Below, piece after piece: positions 27,396-35,850 of a DNA stretch of 64,000 bases; the first letter of the stretch is position 1, and the number at the start of each line of letters is the position of its first letter. The position numbers and the translations under genes are program-made. Source of the stretch: JAJDXW01 sp965214795 (lineage in GTDB: Bacteria; Pseudomonadota; Gammaproteobacteria; HK1); assembly GCA_965214795.1 (NCBI GenBank), contig OZ243976.1, positions 930,001 to 994,000 of the forward strand, read 5' to 3'. The notes below the pieces were generated by a model. The model ran no database searches and was not told the DNA's origin. It saw only the letters and a program-made list of their open reading frames with translations.

Positions 27396-27945
27396 TCAGA
27401 AGTACTCCCTGGTGTGGACGAAGGAAATGAACTGCTGTCGGTTCATGTAGTCCTTTAGTAACTCGAAGTAATCTCGAACGTGCTTGAACAGTTCAGGCTT
27501 CTCTTCGAGATCATCGATCTTCAGTTTGACTTCCTCCCCCCGCAACGTTCTCATGTCGATCGCCCGTCCGTGAGAATGCCACCTTTCCGGGTCGTTAAGC
27601 AGCGCCGCGATTTCCCTCGCGCGCTCGATCTTCATGTCTTCCGTAACGTCTTTCTGCTCCGTTTCCGTCTTGTTCCAATTCAAGGATTACAACAATAGAA
27701 TTTTTCTTGCAGGATAGCGCATCTATCGCGTAACGAAGCTCATGTTCAAGACCCGGCAAAATCGGGCTGACGATCGCGATTACATCGGCGTCGAGCTTCG
27801 CGCCGATGTCTTCGAGGTGCCGGGTCAACTGGCCCTTGATGTGATCGTCAACCGGCCTCACGGTGCCTCCAAGGCCCGGCGGTGGGGCTGTGTGATCGAG
27901 CATCGAATGCTCATTTGCTCCCCCCTTTGTTGTCCATTCCGCCAC
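27396..27945 (-). pseudogene. SDH_sah-type (ClpP-like) serine peptidase with the catalytic core deleted
   Basis: An N-terminal piece (27945 to about 27695) reads LDADVIAIVSPILPGLEHEL and KKNSIVVILE, matching the start of serine dehydrogenase proteinase-type proteins. A C-terminal piece (about 27690 to 27396, different frame) reads TEDMKIERAREIAALLNDPERWHSHGR and ends FISFVHTREYF, matching their end. The middle, with the nucleophile Ser region, is missing and the two pieces are out of frame. GC content is clearly below the surrounding genes. Confidence 0.75.
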
Positions 27946-28153
27946 TCAGAGTATTGGTTTCCGTCTTCTTCCCGGTTCGTGCGCGCTTCGAGAGGAACGC
28001 TGAGAAGCCGGGTGATTCGATGTTCCTCCTTCAATTATAGGCGCGACTGTGGAGCGCAATCCACCCGCCCGCCCTCGGGCGGCGTTCGGGGCCGGCGGGC
28101 CTGGCGCCGGCATCCCGTCCCGCGCCTCGTCCCCGCCGGGAGTGGGCTCAGGG
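27946..28153. other. Spacer between the relic region and the ABC transporter
   Basis: About 200 bases, partly AT-richer than the flanks, with no gene. It may hold the promoter of the relic operon. Confidence 0.4.
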
Positions 28154-29926
28154 TCATTCGGGCAGCGTCCCCGGCCAAGCCGGCGGCTCGATCTCGAGGC
28201 CCTGCCGCGACAGCCCCGCGAGCCGCGGCATGAGTGCGAGCAGGTGCCGGGTGTATTCGTGCTCCGGGTTCTCGAACAGCTCCTCGGTGTCCCTCACCTC
28301 GCGCAGGCGCCCGCCCTGCATGACCCCGACCCGGTCGCACATCTGGCGGATCACCGGCAGATCGTGGCTGATGAACAGCATCGTCAGGCCGAGGAGCTCC
28401 TGAAGGTCCTTCAGGAGGTTCAACACCTGGGCCTGGATGGAGACGTCGAGCGCGGAGGTCGGCTCGTCGCAGATGAGGAACCGGGGCCGGGTCGCGAGGG
28501 CCCGGGCGATGGAGATGCGCTGGCGCTGCCCGCCGGAGAACTCGTGCGGATAGCGGACCGCCGCCTCCGCCCCGAGCCCGACCTGCTCCAGGAGGTCCGA
28601 GACGATGCCCTCCACGTCCTCCCTGCCGCCCGCCAGGCGATGGAATCGGATGGGCTCGGCAACGATGTCCATCACCCGCATACGCGGATTGAGCGAAGAG
28701 TACGGGTCCTGAAAGATCATCTGCATCTGGCGCCGAAAGGGGTCGAGGTCGGCCTCCCGGCGGAGCGCGGTCAACTCCGTGCCCGCGAACCGGATGGTGC
28801 CCGCGGCCGGGGCATGGAGGCCGCAGATCATCCGGGCGACCGTCGACTTGCCCGAACCCGATTCTCCCACCAGTCCGAACACCTCCCCTTCGCGGATCTC
28901 CAGGGAGACATCCTTGACCGCGTCCAGGTAGACCCGCTTGCGCCGGAAGAACGAGGGACGGGTGGTGAACCGCATATGGAGCGATTCGAGCGAGACCAGG
29001 GGGCCGCCCGCCGTCCCGCCGAAGTCGCGGGCCCGGCCGAGCCAGTGCCGGTTGACGTCGATCTGCGGCCGGCTCTCCGCCGCGTCCTCGAGGTAGGTGA
29101 CGAGCGGAAAGCGGACCAGCTTCACGTCCGGTCTCGGCACGGCGGAGATGAGGCTCCGGCTGTAGGCATGGTCCGGATGTCCCAGGATCTTCGCGGTCGC
29201 GCCATGCTCCACCAGCCGGCCCCGGTACATCACCGCGACCCGGTCGGTGATGTCCGCGATCACCCCCATGTCGTGGGTGATGATCATCATGCCGACGTTC
29301 CGCTTCTTGCAGAGGGTCCGCATGAGGTCGAGGATCTGGGCCTGGATCGACACGTCGAGGGCGGTCGTCGGCTCGTCCGCGATGATCACGTCGGGCTCGG
29401 CCGCGAGGGCGAGTGCGATCACCACCCGCTGGCGCATGCCTCCCGAGAACTGGTGCGGGTACTGCCTGACCCGGAGCTCCGGCTCCGCGATGCCGACCCG
29501 GTGAAGGAGCTCGACGGCGCGGCGCTTCGCCGTCGCCTCGCCCGTCGCGAGGTGCAGGTCGATGGTCTCGACGAGCTGCTGCTCGACGGTCTGGAGCGGA
29601 TTGAGGCTCGTCAGCGGATCCTGGAAGATCATCCCGATCCGCTTCCCGCGGAGCTTTCGTTTCTCGTTGTGGGGCAGGTGGTCGATGCGGCGTCCGGCGA
29701 GGTGGATCTCGCCGGCCGTCATCTCTCCGGGCGGCTCGAGGAGACCGATGATCGCGTTGCCGACGGTCGACTTGCCCGCGCCTGATTCTCCGACCACGCC
29801 GAGGATGTCACCCGGCTCCACGGTCAGCGAGACGTCGTCGACCGCGACCAGGGTGCTCCGGCGCCCCGGGAACTCCACCCGAAGGTTCCTGATGTCGAGA
29901 AGCGCCGCGGCCGCTCGGGAGCTCAT
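28154..29926 (-). CDS. Dipeptide/oligopeptide ABC transporter, fused double ATPase
   Basis: One 590-residue polypeptide carries two complete ABC ATPase domains, corresponding to DppD and DppF. The first has Walker A GESGAGKSTVG, signature FSGGMRQRV and Walker B IIADEPTTALD. The second has GESGSGKSTVAR, FSGGQRQRI and LICDEPTSALD, with the OppF/DppF-typical MIFQDPYSSLNPRMRV. A roughly 60-residue linker joins them. It powers the permeases encoded just upstream; its ATG overlaps the DppC-like stop by 4 bases (ATGA). Confidence 0.94.
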   Translation of the reverse strand: MSSRAAAALLDIRNLRVEFPGRRSTLVAVDDVSLTVEPGDILGVVGESGAGKSTVGNAIIGLLEPPGEMTAGEIHLAGRRIDHLPHNEKRKLRGKRIGMIFQDPLTSLNPLQTVEQQLVETIDLHLATGEATAKRRAVELLHRVGIAEPELRVRQYPHQFSGGMRQRVVIALALAAEPDVIIADEPTTALDVSIQAQILDLMRTLCKKRNVGMMIITHDMGVIADITDRVAVMYRGRLVEHGATAKILGHPDHAYSRSLISAVPRPDVKLVRFPLVTYLEDAAESRPQIDVNRHWLGRARDFGGTAGGPLVSLESLHMRFTTRPSFFRRKRVYLDAVKDVSLEIREGEVFGLVGESGSGKSTVARMICGLHAPAAGTIRFAGTELTALRREADLDPFRRQMQMIFQDPYSSLNPRMRVMDIVAEPIRFHRLAGGREDVEGIVSDLLEQVGLGAEAAVRYPHEFSGGQRQRISIARALATRPRFLICDEPTSALDVSIQAQVLNLLKDLQELLGLTMLFISHDLPVIRQMCDRVGVMQGGRLREVRDTEELFENPEHEYTRHLLALMPRLAGLSRQGLEIEPPAWPGTLPE

Positions 29927-30870
29927 CGGAGCTTCGGATTGAGGGCGTCGCGAAGCCAGTCGCCCAGCAGGTTCACGGCGAGTACCAGCACCACCAGGGC
30001 CAGTCCGGGAAAGATGGTGATCCACCATTCGCCGGAGAACAGGAAGTCGTTGCCGACCCGGATGAGGGTGCCGAGCGAGGGGGTCGTCGGAGGCACCCCC
30101 ACCCCGAGGAAGCTGAGCGTCGCCTCGGTGATGATCGCGATGGCGAGATGGATGGTGGCGATCACCAGCACCGGTCCGGTGACGTTGGGGAGGATGTGCC
30201 GGACGAGGATGGTGCCCCGCCGGATCCCGATGACCCGCGCCGCCTGCACGTACTCCTTGTTCTTCTCGACCAGCGTGGAGCCCCGGACGGTGCGCGCGTA
30301 CTGCACCCAGCCGGAAACGCCGATCGCGAAGATGAGCACGTAGAACGCCACTTCGTCGTGCAGGTCGCGGGGCAGCACGGAGCGGGCCACCCCGTCGATC
30401 AGCAGGGCGATCAGGATCGCGGGAAACGAGAGCTGCACGTCGGCGACCCGCATGATGAAGGCGTCGAGCCGCCCGCCCGCGTAGCCGCTGACGAGCCCGA
30501 GCCCGACCCCGAGCACCAGAGAGAACAGCACCGAGGCGAAGCCGACGACGAGGGAGATCCGGGCGCCGAAGATGATCGTGGACCAGACGTCCCGCCCCTG
30601 GTCGTCGGTCCCCAGCAGGAACCGCGGGTCCCCGTCCGCCATCCACACCGGCGGCAGGCTCGCGTCCAGGAGATCGATGCTGGCGAGGTCGAAGGGATCG
30701 TGCGGCGCCACCCACGGGGCGAACACCGCCGCGAGGAGGATGGCCGCGGTGATCGCGGCCGAGAATACGGTGACCGGCGAGCGGGTGAAGCTGTACCAGA
30801 GGTCGCTGTCGAGGGCGCGGCGCATGCGATCGCCGACCCCGGTCGCGCGGGCGGGCTGCGTTGCCGCCAT
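29923..30870 (-). CDS. Peptide-type ABC transporter permease, DppC family
   Basis: The 315-residue membrane protein has an N-terminal cytosolic tail, a helix near 33-52, the DppC-typical HPFGTDDQGRDV-like block (LLGTDDQGRDVWS), and a core of five more helices. The coupling EAA loop reads EYVQAARVIGIRRGTILVRHILPN. It is translated with the upstream DppB-like gene and overlaps the downstream ATPase gene. Confidence 0.94.
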   Translation of the reverse strand: MAATQPARATGVGDRMRRALDSDLWYSFTRSPVTVFSAAITAAILLAAVFAPWVAPHDPFDLASIDLLDASLPPVWMADGDPRFLLGTDDQGRDVWSTIIFGARISLVVGFASVLFSLVLGVGLGLVSGYAGGRLDAFIMRVADVQLSFPAILIALLIDGVARSVLPRDLHDEVAFYVLIFAIGVSGWVQYARTVRGSTLVEKNKEYVQAARVIGIRRGTILVRHILPNVTGPVLVIATIHLAIAIITEATLSFLGVGVPPTTPSLGTLIRVGNDFLFSGEWWITIFPGLALVVLVLAVNLLGDWLRDALNPKLR

Positions 30871-30898
30871 CGTTCCTCGCCTCTCCTCCGTCCCGGCG

Positions 30899-31885
30899 CT
30901 ACTGCCCGTTCGCGGTCGCCTTGTCGGCGCGAAGACGGGGATCGACGACGAAGTACAGGATGTCGACGACGAGGTTGATGATCACGAAGAAGAACGCGAT
31001 GAGGACCAGGTAGGCGGCCATCACCGGGATGTCGACCTCGCTGATGGCCTGGATGAAGAGGAGTCCCATCCCCGGCCACTGGAACACGCTCTCGGTGATG
31101 ATCGCGAAGGCGATAATCGAGCCGAGCTGAAGCCCCGTGATGGTGATCACCGGCACCAGCGTGTTCTTGAGCGCGTGGCGGAAGTGGACGGAGCGGGCGG
31201 GGAGCCCCCGGGCGTGTGCGAACTTGATGAAGTCGGTTCGGAGCACCTCGAGCATCTCCGCCCGGATGAGCCGCATGATGAGCGTCATCTGGAACAGGGC
31301 GAGGGTGATCGACGGCATGATGAGGGACTTGAGGCCCGAGGCGGTCAGGAATCCGGTGGTCCACCAGCCGATGGCGACGACCTCGCCGCGACCGAACGTG
31401 GGCAGCCAGCGAAGAATGACCCCGAAGAAGAGAATGAGCAGGATGCCGATGAGAAACGTCGGCAGCGATACCCCGATGAGGGAGAGGGTCATGAAACTGC
31501 GGGAGATGATCCCGTGGCGCCGGAGCGCCGTGTAGACCCCCATGGGCGCACCGACGAGGAGGGCGAGAACGGCGGAGACGAACGACAGTTCGAGGGTCGC
31601 CGGCAGCCGCTCGGTCACCAGCTCCCGCACCGGCCGGCGGTGCTGGTACGACAGCCCGAACTCGCCCGCCGCCGCGTCCCGGACGAAACGGGCGAACTGG
31701 ATGATGAAGGCGTCGTTGAGGCCGAGGCGTTCGCGAAGCTCTTCGCGCTCCTCGAGGGTCGTGTCCTGGCCGACCATGTTGTTGATCGGATCGCCGACGT
31801 AGCGGAAGAGCGCGAACGCGATGAGCGCCACCGCGAGCATGACGACGATCGACTGAGCGAGCCGCCGGAACAGGAAGGAAGGCAT
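30899..31885 (-). CDS. Peptide-type ABC transporter permease, DppB family
   Basis: A 328-residue, six-helix permease. It has the DppB opening FLFRRLAQSIVVMLAVALIAF and GEFGLSYQHRRPV, the EAA loop DFIKFAHARGLPARSVHFRHALKN and the terminal VVDILYFVVDPRLR. It pairs with the DppC-type subunit downstream. The solute-binding gene lies upstream on the same strand across a family-3 repeat. Confidence 0.94.
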   Translation of the reverse strand: MPSFLFRRLAQSIVVMLAVALIAFALFRYVGDPINNMVGQDTTLEEREELRERLGLNDAFIIQFARFVRDAAAGEFGLSYQHRRPVRELVTERLPATLELSFVSAVLALLVGAPMGVYTALRRHGIISRSFMTLSLIGVSLPTFLIGILLILFFGVILRWLPTFGRGEVVAIGWWTTGFLTASGLKSLIMPSITLALFQMTLIMRLIRAEMLEVLRTDFIKFAHARGLPARSVHFRHALKNTLVPVITITGLQLGSIIAFAIITESVFQWPGMGLLFIQAISEVDIPVMAAYLVLIAFFFVIINLVVDILYFVVDPRLRADKATANGQ

Positions 31886-31918
31886 TCAGACCCGCTCCCT
31901 TGCGCCCGGATCCCTTGG

Positions 31919-32110
31919 CCCGGAAATCTCACCGATTTCCGTCGCGAGGGCACCGGGACGGTGCTGCGGCGGGCCGCACGAACCGAAAGGCCCCCACGGC
32001 GTGGCCGACACCGGGGCGTGCGCGCTGTCGAAACGACTTGGGGGAGTACGGCCCGTCACCGCACCTGGATCGATGTCCGCTGGCCGAGAAGCGGATGAGC
32101 GCCGGCGGGG
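31919..32110 (-). repeat. Family-3 inverted-end element, copy 2 (one end decayed)
   Basis: The left end CGGAAATCTCACCGATTTCC plus GTCGCGAGGGC and the interior ACCGAAAGGCC, GCGCGCTGTCGAAACGACTTG, GGGGAGTACGGCCCG and GTCCGCTGG match the inverse orientation of copy 4. The right end is degenerate. It separates the solute-binding gene from the permease genes of one operon and could affect processing or termination between them. Confidence 0.7.
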
Positions 32111-32151
32111 TGCGGGAGGGAGCGGTCAACGCTCCCGCCCGCGTACCCGGG

Positions 32152-33750
32152 TCATTGCACCGTGACGTAGCGGAGGTCGAGCACGTTGTCGGGCCGCTGC
32201 ACCAGGTCCACCTGCTCCGAAACCCCCCACGACAGTGGCTGCTGATGAAGCGGGATGTGGCCGATCTCGTCCTTGTGGATCCGGAACGCCTCGTCGATCA
32301 TCGCCTGGCGCTTGCCCTGGTCGGTCTCCGACTGGATCATCGCCGCCAGTTCGTTGATCTTCGGGTTGCAGTAGCCGCCGAGGTTGAACGCGCCGATCTT
32401 GTCCTCGCCCCCCCGGCACGCCATCAGCGCCGAGATGGGGTTGTGGCTGTCGAAGGTGGAAGGAGTCCACCCGAGCAGGAAGAAGCTCGTGTCGTAGCCG
32501 TTCTGGGCGAGGACCTTGCCGAAGTACTTCGACTTGGTCTGGGCAAGGAGGGTCACCTTCACCCCGATCTTGGCGAGCATCGAAGCCGTCGCCTGACAGA
32601 TCCGTTCGTCGTTGACGTAGCGGTCGTTCGGGCAGTCCATGGTGACCTCGAAGCCGTCCGGATAGCCGGCCTCGGCCAGCAGCTCCTTCGCCCTCGCGGG
32701 GTCATGGGGCGGCCGATCGTTCAGCGCTTCGGTGAAGCCGTTGATCTGCGGAGCGACCATGAGGCCCGCAGGCACGCTCGCGCCCCGCATGACCTTCTTC
32801 TTGATCGCCTCGATGTCGATGGCCTGGATGAACGCCTGGCGAACCCGCAGGTCCTTGAACGGGTTCTTGTCCTTGACGTTGGAGTAGAGGAGTTCATCGC
32901 GGATCTGGTCGAAGCCGAGGAAGATGGTACGCGCCTCGGGGCCCGCGAGCGGCTTCACGCCCTCCGCATCCGCGAGGCGCTGCCAGTCCTGCACCGGCAC
33001 CGGATAGGCCATGTGCACGTTCCCCGAGATGAGGGCCGCGACCCGGGTCGCGTCCTGGGAGATCGGGGTGAACACGGCCTCGGTGACGTTGCCTTTCATC
33101 TCGCCCCAGTAGTCGGGGTTGGCGGCGAGCTCGGTCTTCACCCCGGACTGACGCGACTTGAGGGTGAAGGGGCCGGTGCCGTTGGCGTTGAGGTTGGCGT
33201 AGTTGCCCTCGTCGCCGCCCTTGACGTTGGTCACCTGGGTGGCGTTGTTCCGCTCCGCCCAGCCCCGGTCCATGATGTAGAAGATCTCGAGCTGAAGCGG
33301 AAGGATCGGATTCGGCGCCGGGGTGACGAAATCGATGGTGTGGTCGTCGACGATTCGGGTCTCCTCGATGAGTTGGGCGACGACCTTGAGGTCCGAACCG
33401 TCGGAACGGATCCGCTCGACCGAGAAGGCCACGTCGTCGGCGCCGAAGGCCGAGCCGTCATGGAACTCGACGCCCTTGCGGAGATGGAAGCGCCAGGTAT
33501 TCGGATCGACGTTCTCCCAGCGCTCGGCCAGGGCGCCGATGAGCTTCATGTTCTCGTCGCGCGCCACGAGCCCCTCGTAGATGCTGCGCTGGAAGCCGAG
33601 GGTCATGGTCTCGAAGAGGCCGTGCGGATCCATCGTCTGGACGTCGCCCTGGAACGCCCAGCGAAACGTCTCGGACTGGGCGGGTGCGGCGGCGACGAGG
33701 CTGCCGAGGGCGGCAGCGGCGGTGGCGGCCTTCAAGCTGACTCGATTCAT
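32152..33750 (-). CDS. ABC transporter solute-binding protein, family 5
   Basis: The 532-residue periplasmic protein has a Sec signal (Lys7 followed by an Ala/Leu-rich core, cleavage near AAPAQS). The family-5 fold has the signature NTWRFHLRKGVEFHDGSAFGADDVAFS region, and the late segment YDTSFFLLGWTPSTFDSHNPI. It captures peptides, nickel complexes or oligosaccharides; the exact ligand cannot be told. It is the first gene of the transporter operon. Confidence 0.94.
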   Translation of the reverse strand: MNRVSLKAATAAAALGSLVAAAPAQSETFRWAFQGDVQTMDPHGLFETMTLGFQRSIYEGLVARDENMKLIGALAERWENVDPNTWRFHLRKGVEFHDGSAFGADDVAFSVERIRSDGSDLKVVAQLIEETRIVDDHTIDFVTPAPNPILPLQLEIFYIMDRGWAERNNATQVTNVKGGDEGNYANLNANGTGPFTLKSRQSGVKTELAANPDYWGEMKGNVTEAVFTPISQDATRVAALISGNVHMAYPVPVQDWQRLADAEGVKPLAGPEARTIFLGFDQIRDELLYSNVKDKNPFKDLRVRQAFIQAIDIEAIKKKVMRGASVPAGLMVAPQINGFTEALNDRPPHDPARAKELLAEAGYPDGFEVTMDCPNDRYVNDERICQATASMLAKIGVKVTLLAQTKSKYFGKVLAQNGYDTSFFLLGWTPSTFDSHNPISALMACRGGEDKIGAFNLGGYCNPKINELAAMIQSETDQGKRQAMIDEAFRIHKDEIGHIPLHQQPLSWGVSEQVDLVQRPDNVLDLRYVTVQ

Positions 33751-33823
33751 GTCTTTCTCCCTGATCCGGGGCGATCGTTTCCGCTTCGGCCGGGACGCGG
33801 GTCCGCCCCTCCGCCGATCCTGT

Positions 33824-33846
33824 CACCCCCGCCGAAAGCGGGGGTG
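33824..33846. promoter_or_regulatory. Perfect 9-bp stem-loop upstream of the solute-binding gene
   Basis: CACCCCCGC and GCGGGGGTG pair perfectly around a CGAAA loop. It lies 74-96 bases upstream of the solute-binding start, on either strand, without a T run. It could be a leader hairpin or part of a palindromic repeat. The rest of 33751-34176 has no gene; a TTGACC hexamer near 34144 may be a -35 element for the XRE gene. Confidence 0.4.
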
Positions 33847-34176
33847 CGAAGGCTATCCCCTTGACCGGGCGATGACAAGGGAACCGGCGCGGGGGAGCGG
33901 GGGGAAGGCCGGGATGCGAGGCGCGGCCCGCTGCCGGACGGACCCACATCCGCCGCACCGCACCGGCACGAACCGCGCCTTGGGTCGGGGCTGGTCCGCC
34001 GGAAGCCCGATCGGAACGAAAGGCAATTCCGGGCGTGTCAGAATCAGCGGGCCGAATCCGAATACCCTGTATGCAGCCGGGGGGGCGATCCTGAATGTCT
34101 GACCTTGGCGGCTTGCTGGCCGGTGCTCTGCCTCGCGATGTCTTGACCGCGGTGAGCGGGAACTGAGGAACTCGTG

Positions 34177-34518
34177 ATGGACGAAGCACGCCGGAAGATG
34201 GGAGCCAAGCTGCGCGAGGCACGCGAGTACCTTGTGCTGACGCAGCAGGAGGTCGCCAGGACGCTAGGGCTTCCGCGATCCGCAATTTCATTGATCGAGA
34301 GCGGAGAACGAAGGCTCGAAACCCTGGAGTTGAAGCGCATGGCGGAGCTGTATGGCCGCCCCCTCTCGGATTTCACCGGAGAGCAGCGGCGCGAACCGCC
34401 CGCGGAGCTCCGGGTGCTGATGCGCAAGGCGGAAGCGATGTCGGAGCAAGACCGCGAGGAAATCGTTCGATTCGCGGACTGGCTTCTGGCGCGCCGCGAC
34501 AGGGAACAGGCCAAGTGA
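34177..34518 (+). CDS. XRE-family helix-turn-helix protein, probable antitoxin
   Basis: The 113-residue product has an N-terminal XRE helix-turn-helix (about residues 10-62, core LTQQEVARTLGLPRSAISLIESGERRLE) and a C-terminal helical tail. In many genomes this arrangement is followed by an ImmA/IrrE-type metallopeptidase with a start overlapping the stop, as in toxin-antitoxin or phage-repressor pairs. The ATG at 34177 has GAGGAA 7 bases upstream. Here the partner is cut short (next entry). Confidence 0.8.
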   Translation: MDEARRKMGAKLREAREYLVLTQQEVARTLGLPRSAISLIESGERRLETLELKRMAELYGRPLSDFTGEQRREPPAELRVLMRKAEAMSEQDREEIVRFADWLLARRDREQAK

Positions 34519-34613
34519 TCTCGCAAGAGAGGCGAAGGGCCACGCTCGAGGGCGCGGCCGCGGCTGCCGAAGTCCACCTTCGGCGAGATATTTTCATCGG
34601 CGAGGATTCGTAG
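34515..34613 (+). pseudogene. Start of the XRE partner gene, truncated
   Basis: A GTG at 34515 overlaps the XRE stop (GTGA) and opens MISQERRRATLEGAAAAAEV. After about 20 codons the sequence becomes the antisense of the DUF5615-like start and stops at 34613. The opening is compatible with an ImmA/IrrE-type protein, but it is too short to be sure. I read it as the stub of a deleted toxin-like gene. Confidence 0.5.
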
Positions 34614-34628
34614 CCGACGAAACTTCAC
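34572..34628 (-). pseudogene. DUF5615-type toxin gene, truncated after about 18 codons
   Basis: A GTG at 34628 overlaps the DUF433 stop (GTGA) and encodes MKFRRLRILADENISPKV, the hallmark start of DUF5615/PIN-like proteins, which are encoded after DUF433 genes. After this the frame leaves the family and runs into DNA antisense to the XRE partner. The rest of the gene is missing. Confidence 0.7.
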
Positions 34629-34852
34629 GAAGTCGGTTCCAACTCGAGGTATACCTCGTTCCTGTGGCAGCGGGCGGCATATCTCAGGCAGGCATGAATA
34701 TCCTCCCTGCCCAAATGCGGATAGTCTTCGAGAATATCCTCTTCGCTTACGCCGGAAGCGAGCAAGTCGAGGACGAACTCGACGGACAGGCGTGTCCCTT
34801 CGATGATGGGTTTACCACCAAGTATTCTCGGGTTTACGGTAATTCGTTCCAT
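34625..34852 (-). CDS. DUF433-family protein, probable antitoxin
   Basis: The 75-residue product reads ITVNPRILGGKPIIEGTRLSVEFVLDLLASG and IHACLRYAA, typical of the DUF433 helix-turn-helix family that pairs with DUF5615 toxins. The ATG at 34852 was chosen because the family starts here; the frame runs to 34906. Its partner directly downstream is truncated, leaving an orphan antitoxin. Confidence 0.88.
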   Translation of the reverse strand: MERITVNPRILGGKPIIEGTRLSVEFVLDLLASGVSEEDILEDYPHLGREDIHACLRYAARCHRNEVYLELEPTS

Positions 34853-34889
34853 CTCGGGCTTTCCTCCGTTCGCGCCACGCCCGAATGCC

Positions 34890-35654
34890 TCAGTCGATGG
34901 TGGCACCTCCGTCGATGACCAGGTGGGCGCCGGTGATGAAGGAGGCTTCGTCCGAGGCGAGGAACAGGATCCCGTTCGCGATCTCCACCGGCTCCCCCAT
35001 GCGTTTCAGGAGCGTCTCCTGCCCGAAGAGCTGCCGTCCCTCCTCCCGGTCGATTCCGATGAAGTCCATGTGCCGTTCGCTCGCCTGGGTGTAGATCGGC
35101 CCCGGGCAGACCCCGTTGACCCGGATGTCGTCCTCCGCGAGGTCCATGGCGAGGCAGCGGGTGAGCTGCATGACGCCGCCCTTCGAGGTGTTGTAGGGGA
35201 CGAAGCCCGGTTGCGCGACGAACCCGCTCTGGGAGGCGACGTTGACGATCGCCCCGCCCCCGGTCGCCCGCAGATGGGGCAGTGCCGCCCGCACGGTATG
35301 GGTGTAGCCAAGCACGTTCACCCCCAGCACCTTCGCCCAATCCTCCGGGGAGACTTCCTCGATCCGGCCGAATACGAAGGCGGCCGCGTTGTTGACGAGG
35401 ACGTTCAGGGCGCCGAAGCTCGCCGCCGCGGTGTCCACCATCCGCTCCACCGCCGCGGCGTCCGAGACGTCCGTCCGGCAGAACGACGCTTCGCCCCCCG
35501 CCCGCCGGATCGCCTCCGCGGTCGCCTGCCCCGACGCTTCGTCCAGCTCCGCGACCATCACCTTCGCCCCTTCCTCGGCGAACCGGATGGCGGTCGCGCG
35601 GCCGATCCCGGCCCCCGCCCCGGTGACGATGGCGTTTTTGCCCTTCAGCCGCAT
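34890..35654 (-). CDS. Short-chain dehydrogenase, possible deoxysugar or sugar-acid dehydrogenase
   Basis: The 254-residue SDR has TGAGAGIG at about 11-18, AELD ending strand 2 (NAD-type acidic residue), NNAA, catalytic Ser in NVASQSG, the YNTSKGG Tyr/Lys pair and a C-terminal TGAHLVIDGGATID. It is the last gene of the deoxysugar cluster. In the oxidative L-fucose/L-rhamnose route an SDR oxidises the sugar at C1 or a keto-deoxy acid later, so either role fits. The ATG at 35654 has GGAGAG upstream. Confidence 0.85.
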   Translation of the reverse strand: MRLKGKNAIVTGAGAGIGRATAIRFAEEGAKVMVAELDEASGQATAEAIRRAGGEASFCRTDVSDAAAVERMVDTAAASFGALNVLVNNAAAFVFGRIEEVSPEDWAKVLGVNVLGYTHTVRAALPHLRATGGGAIVNVASQSGFVAQPGFVPYNTSKGGVMQLTRCLAMDLAEDDIRVNGVCPGPIYTQASERHMDFIGIDREEGRQLFGQETLLKRMGEPVEIANGILFLASDEASFITGAHLVIDGGATID

Positions 35655-35850
35655 GGTGTCTCTCCACGTGGAACCGGTGCGGGCGGATCGTATGGCATCC
35701 CAGAGCAGCCGTCTTGGTGAGGGCACCCGTGCCTGCCGCGCTCGGAGACCGCGCCGAGTACCCGCGGGCTCCCCGCGGAGAGCGGGGTGCCGCGCCCGCT
35801 GCGCCCGTCGCGCCCGCCGCGGCCGGGGGAGGGGGTTGGCGTCGTGGCGC

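Noticed and set aside
34044..34628. 194-codon minus-strand ORF continuing from the DUF5615 start
   Set aside because: Only the first 18 codons resemble the family; the rest is antisense to the XRE gene and its partner stub.
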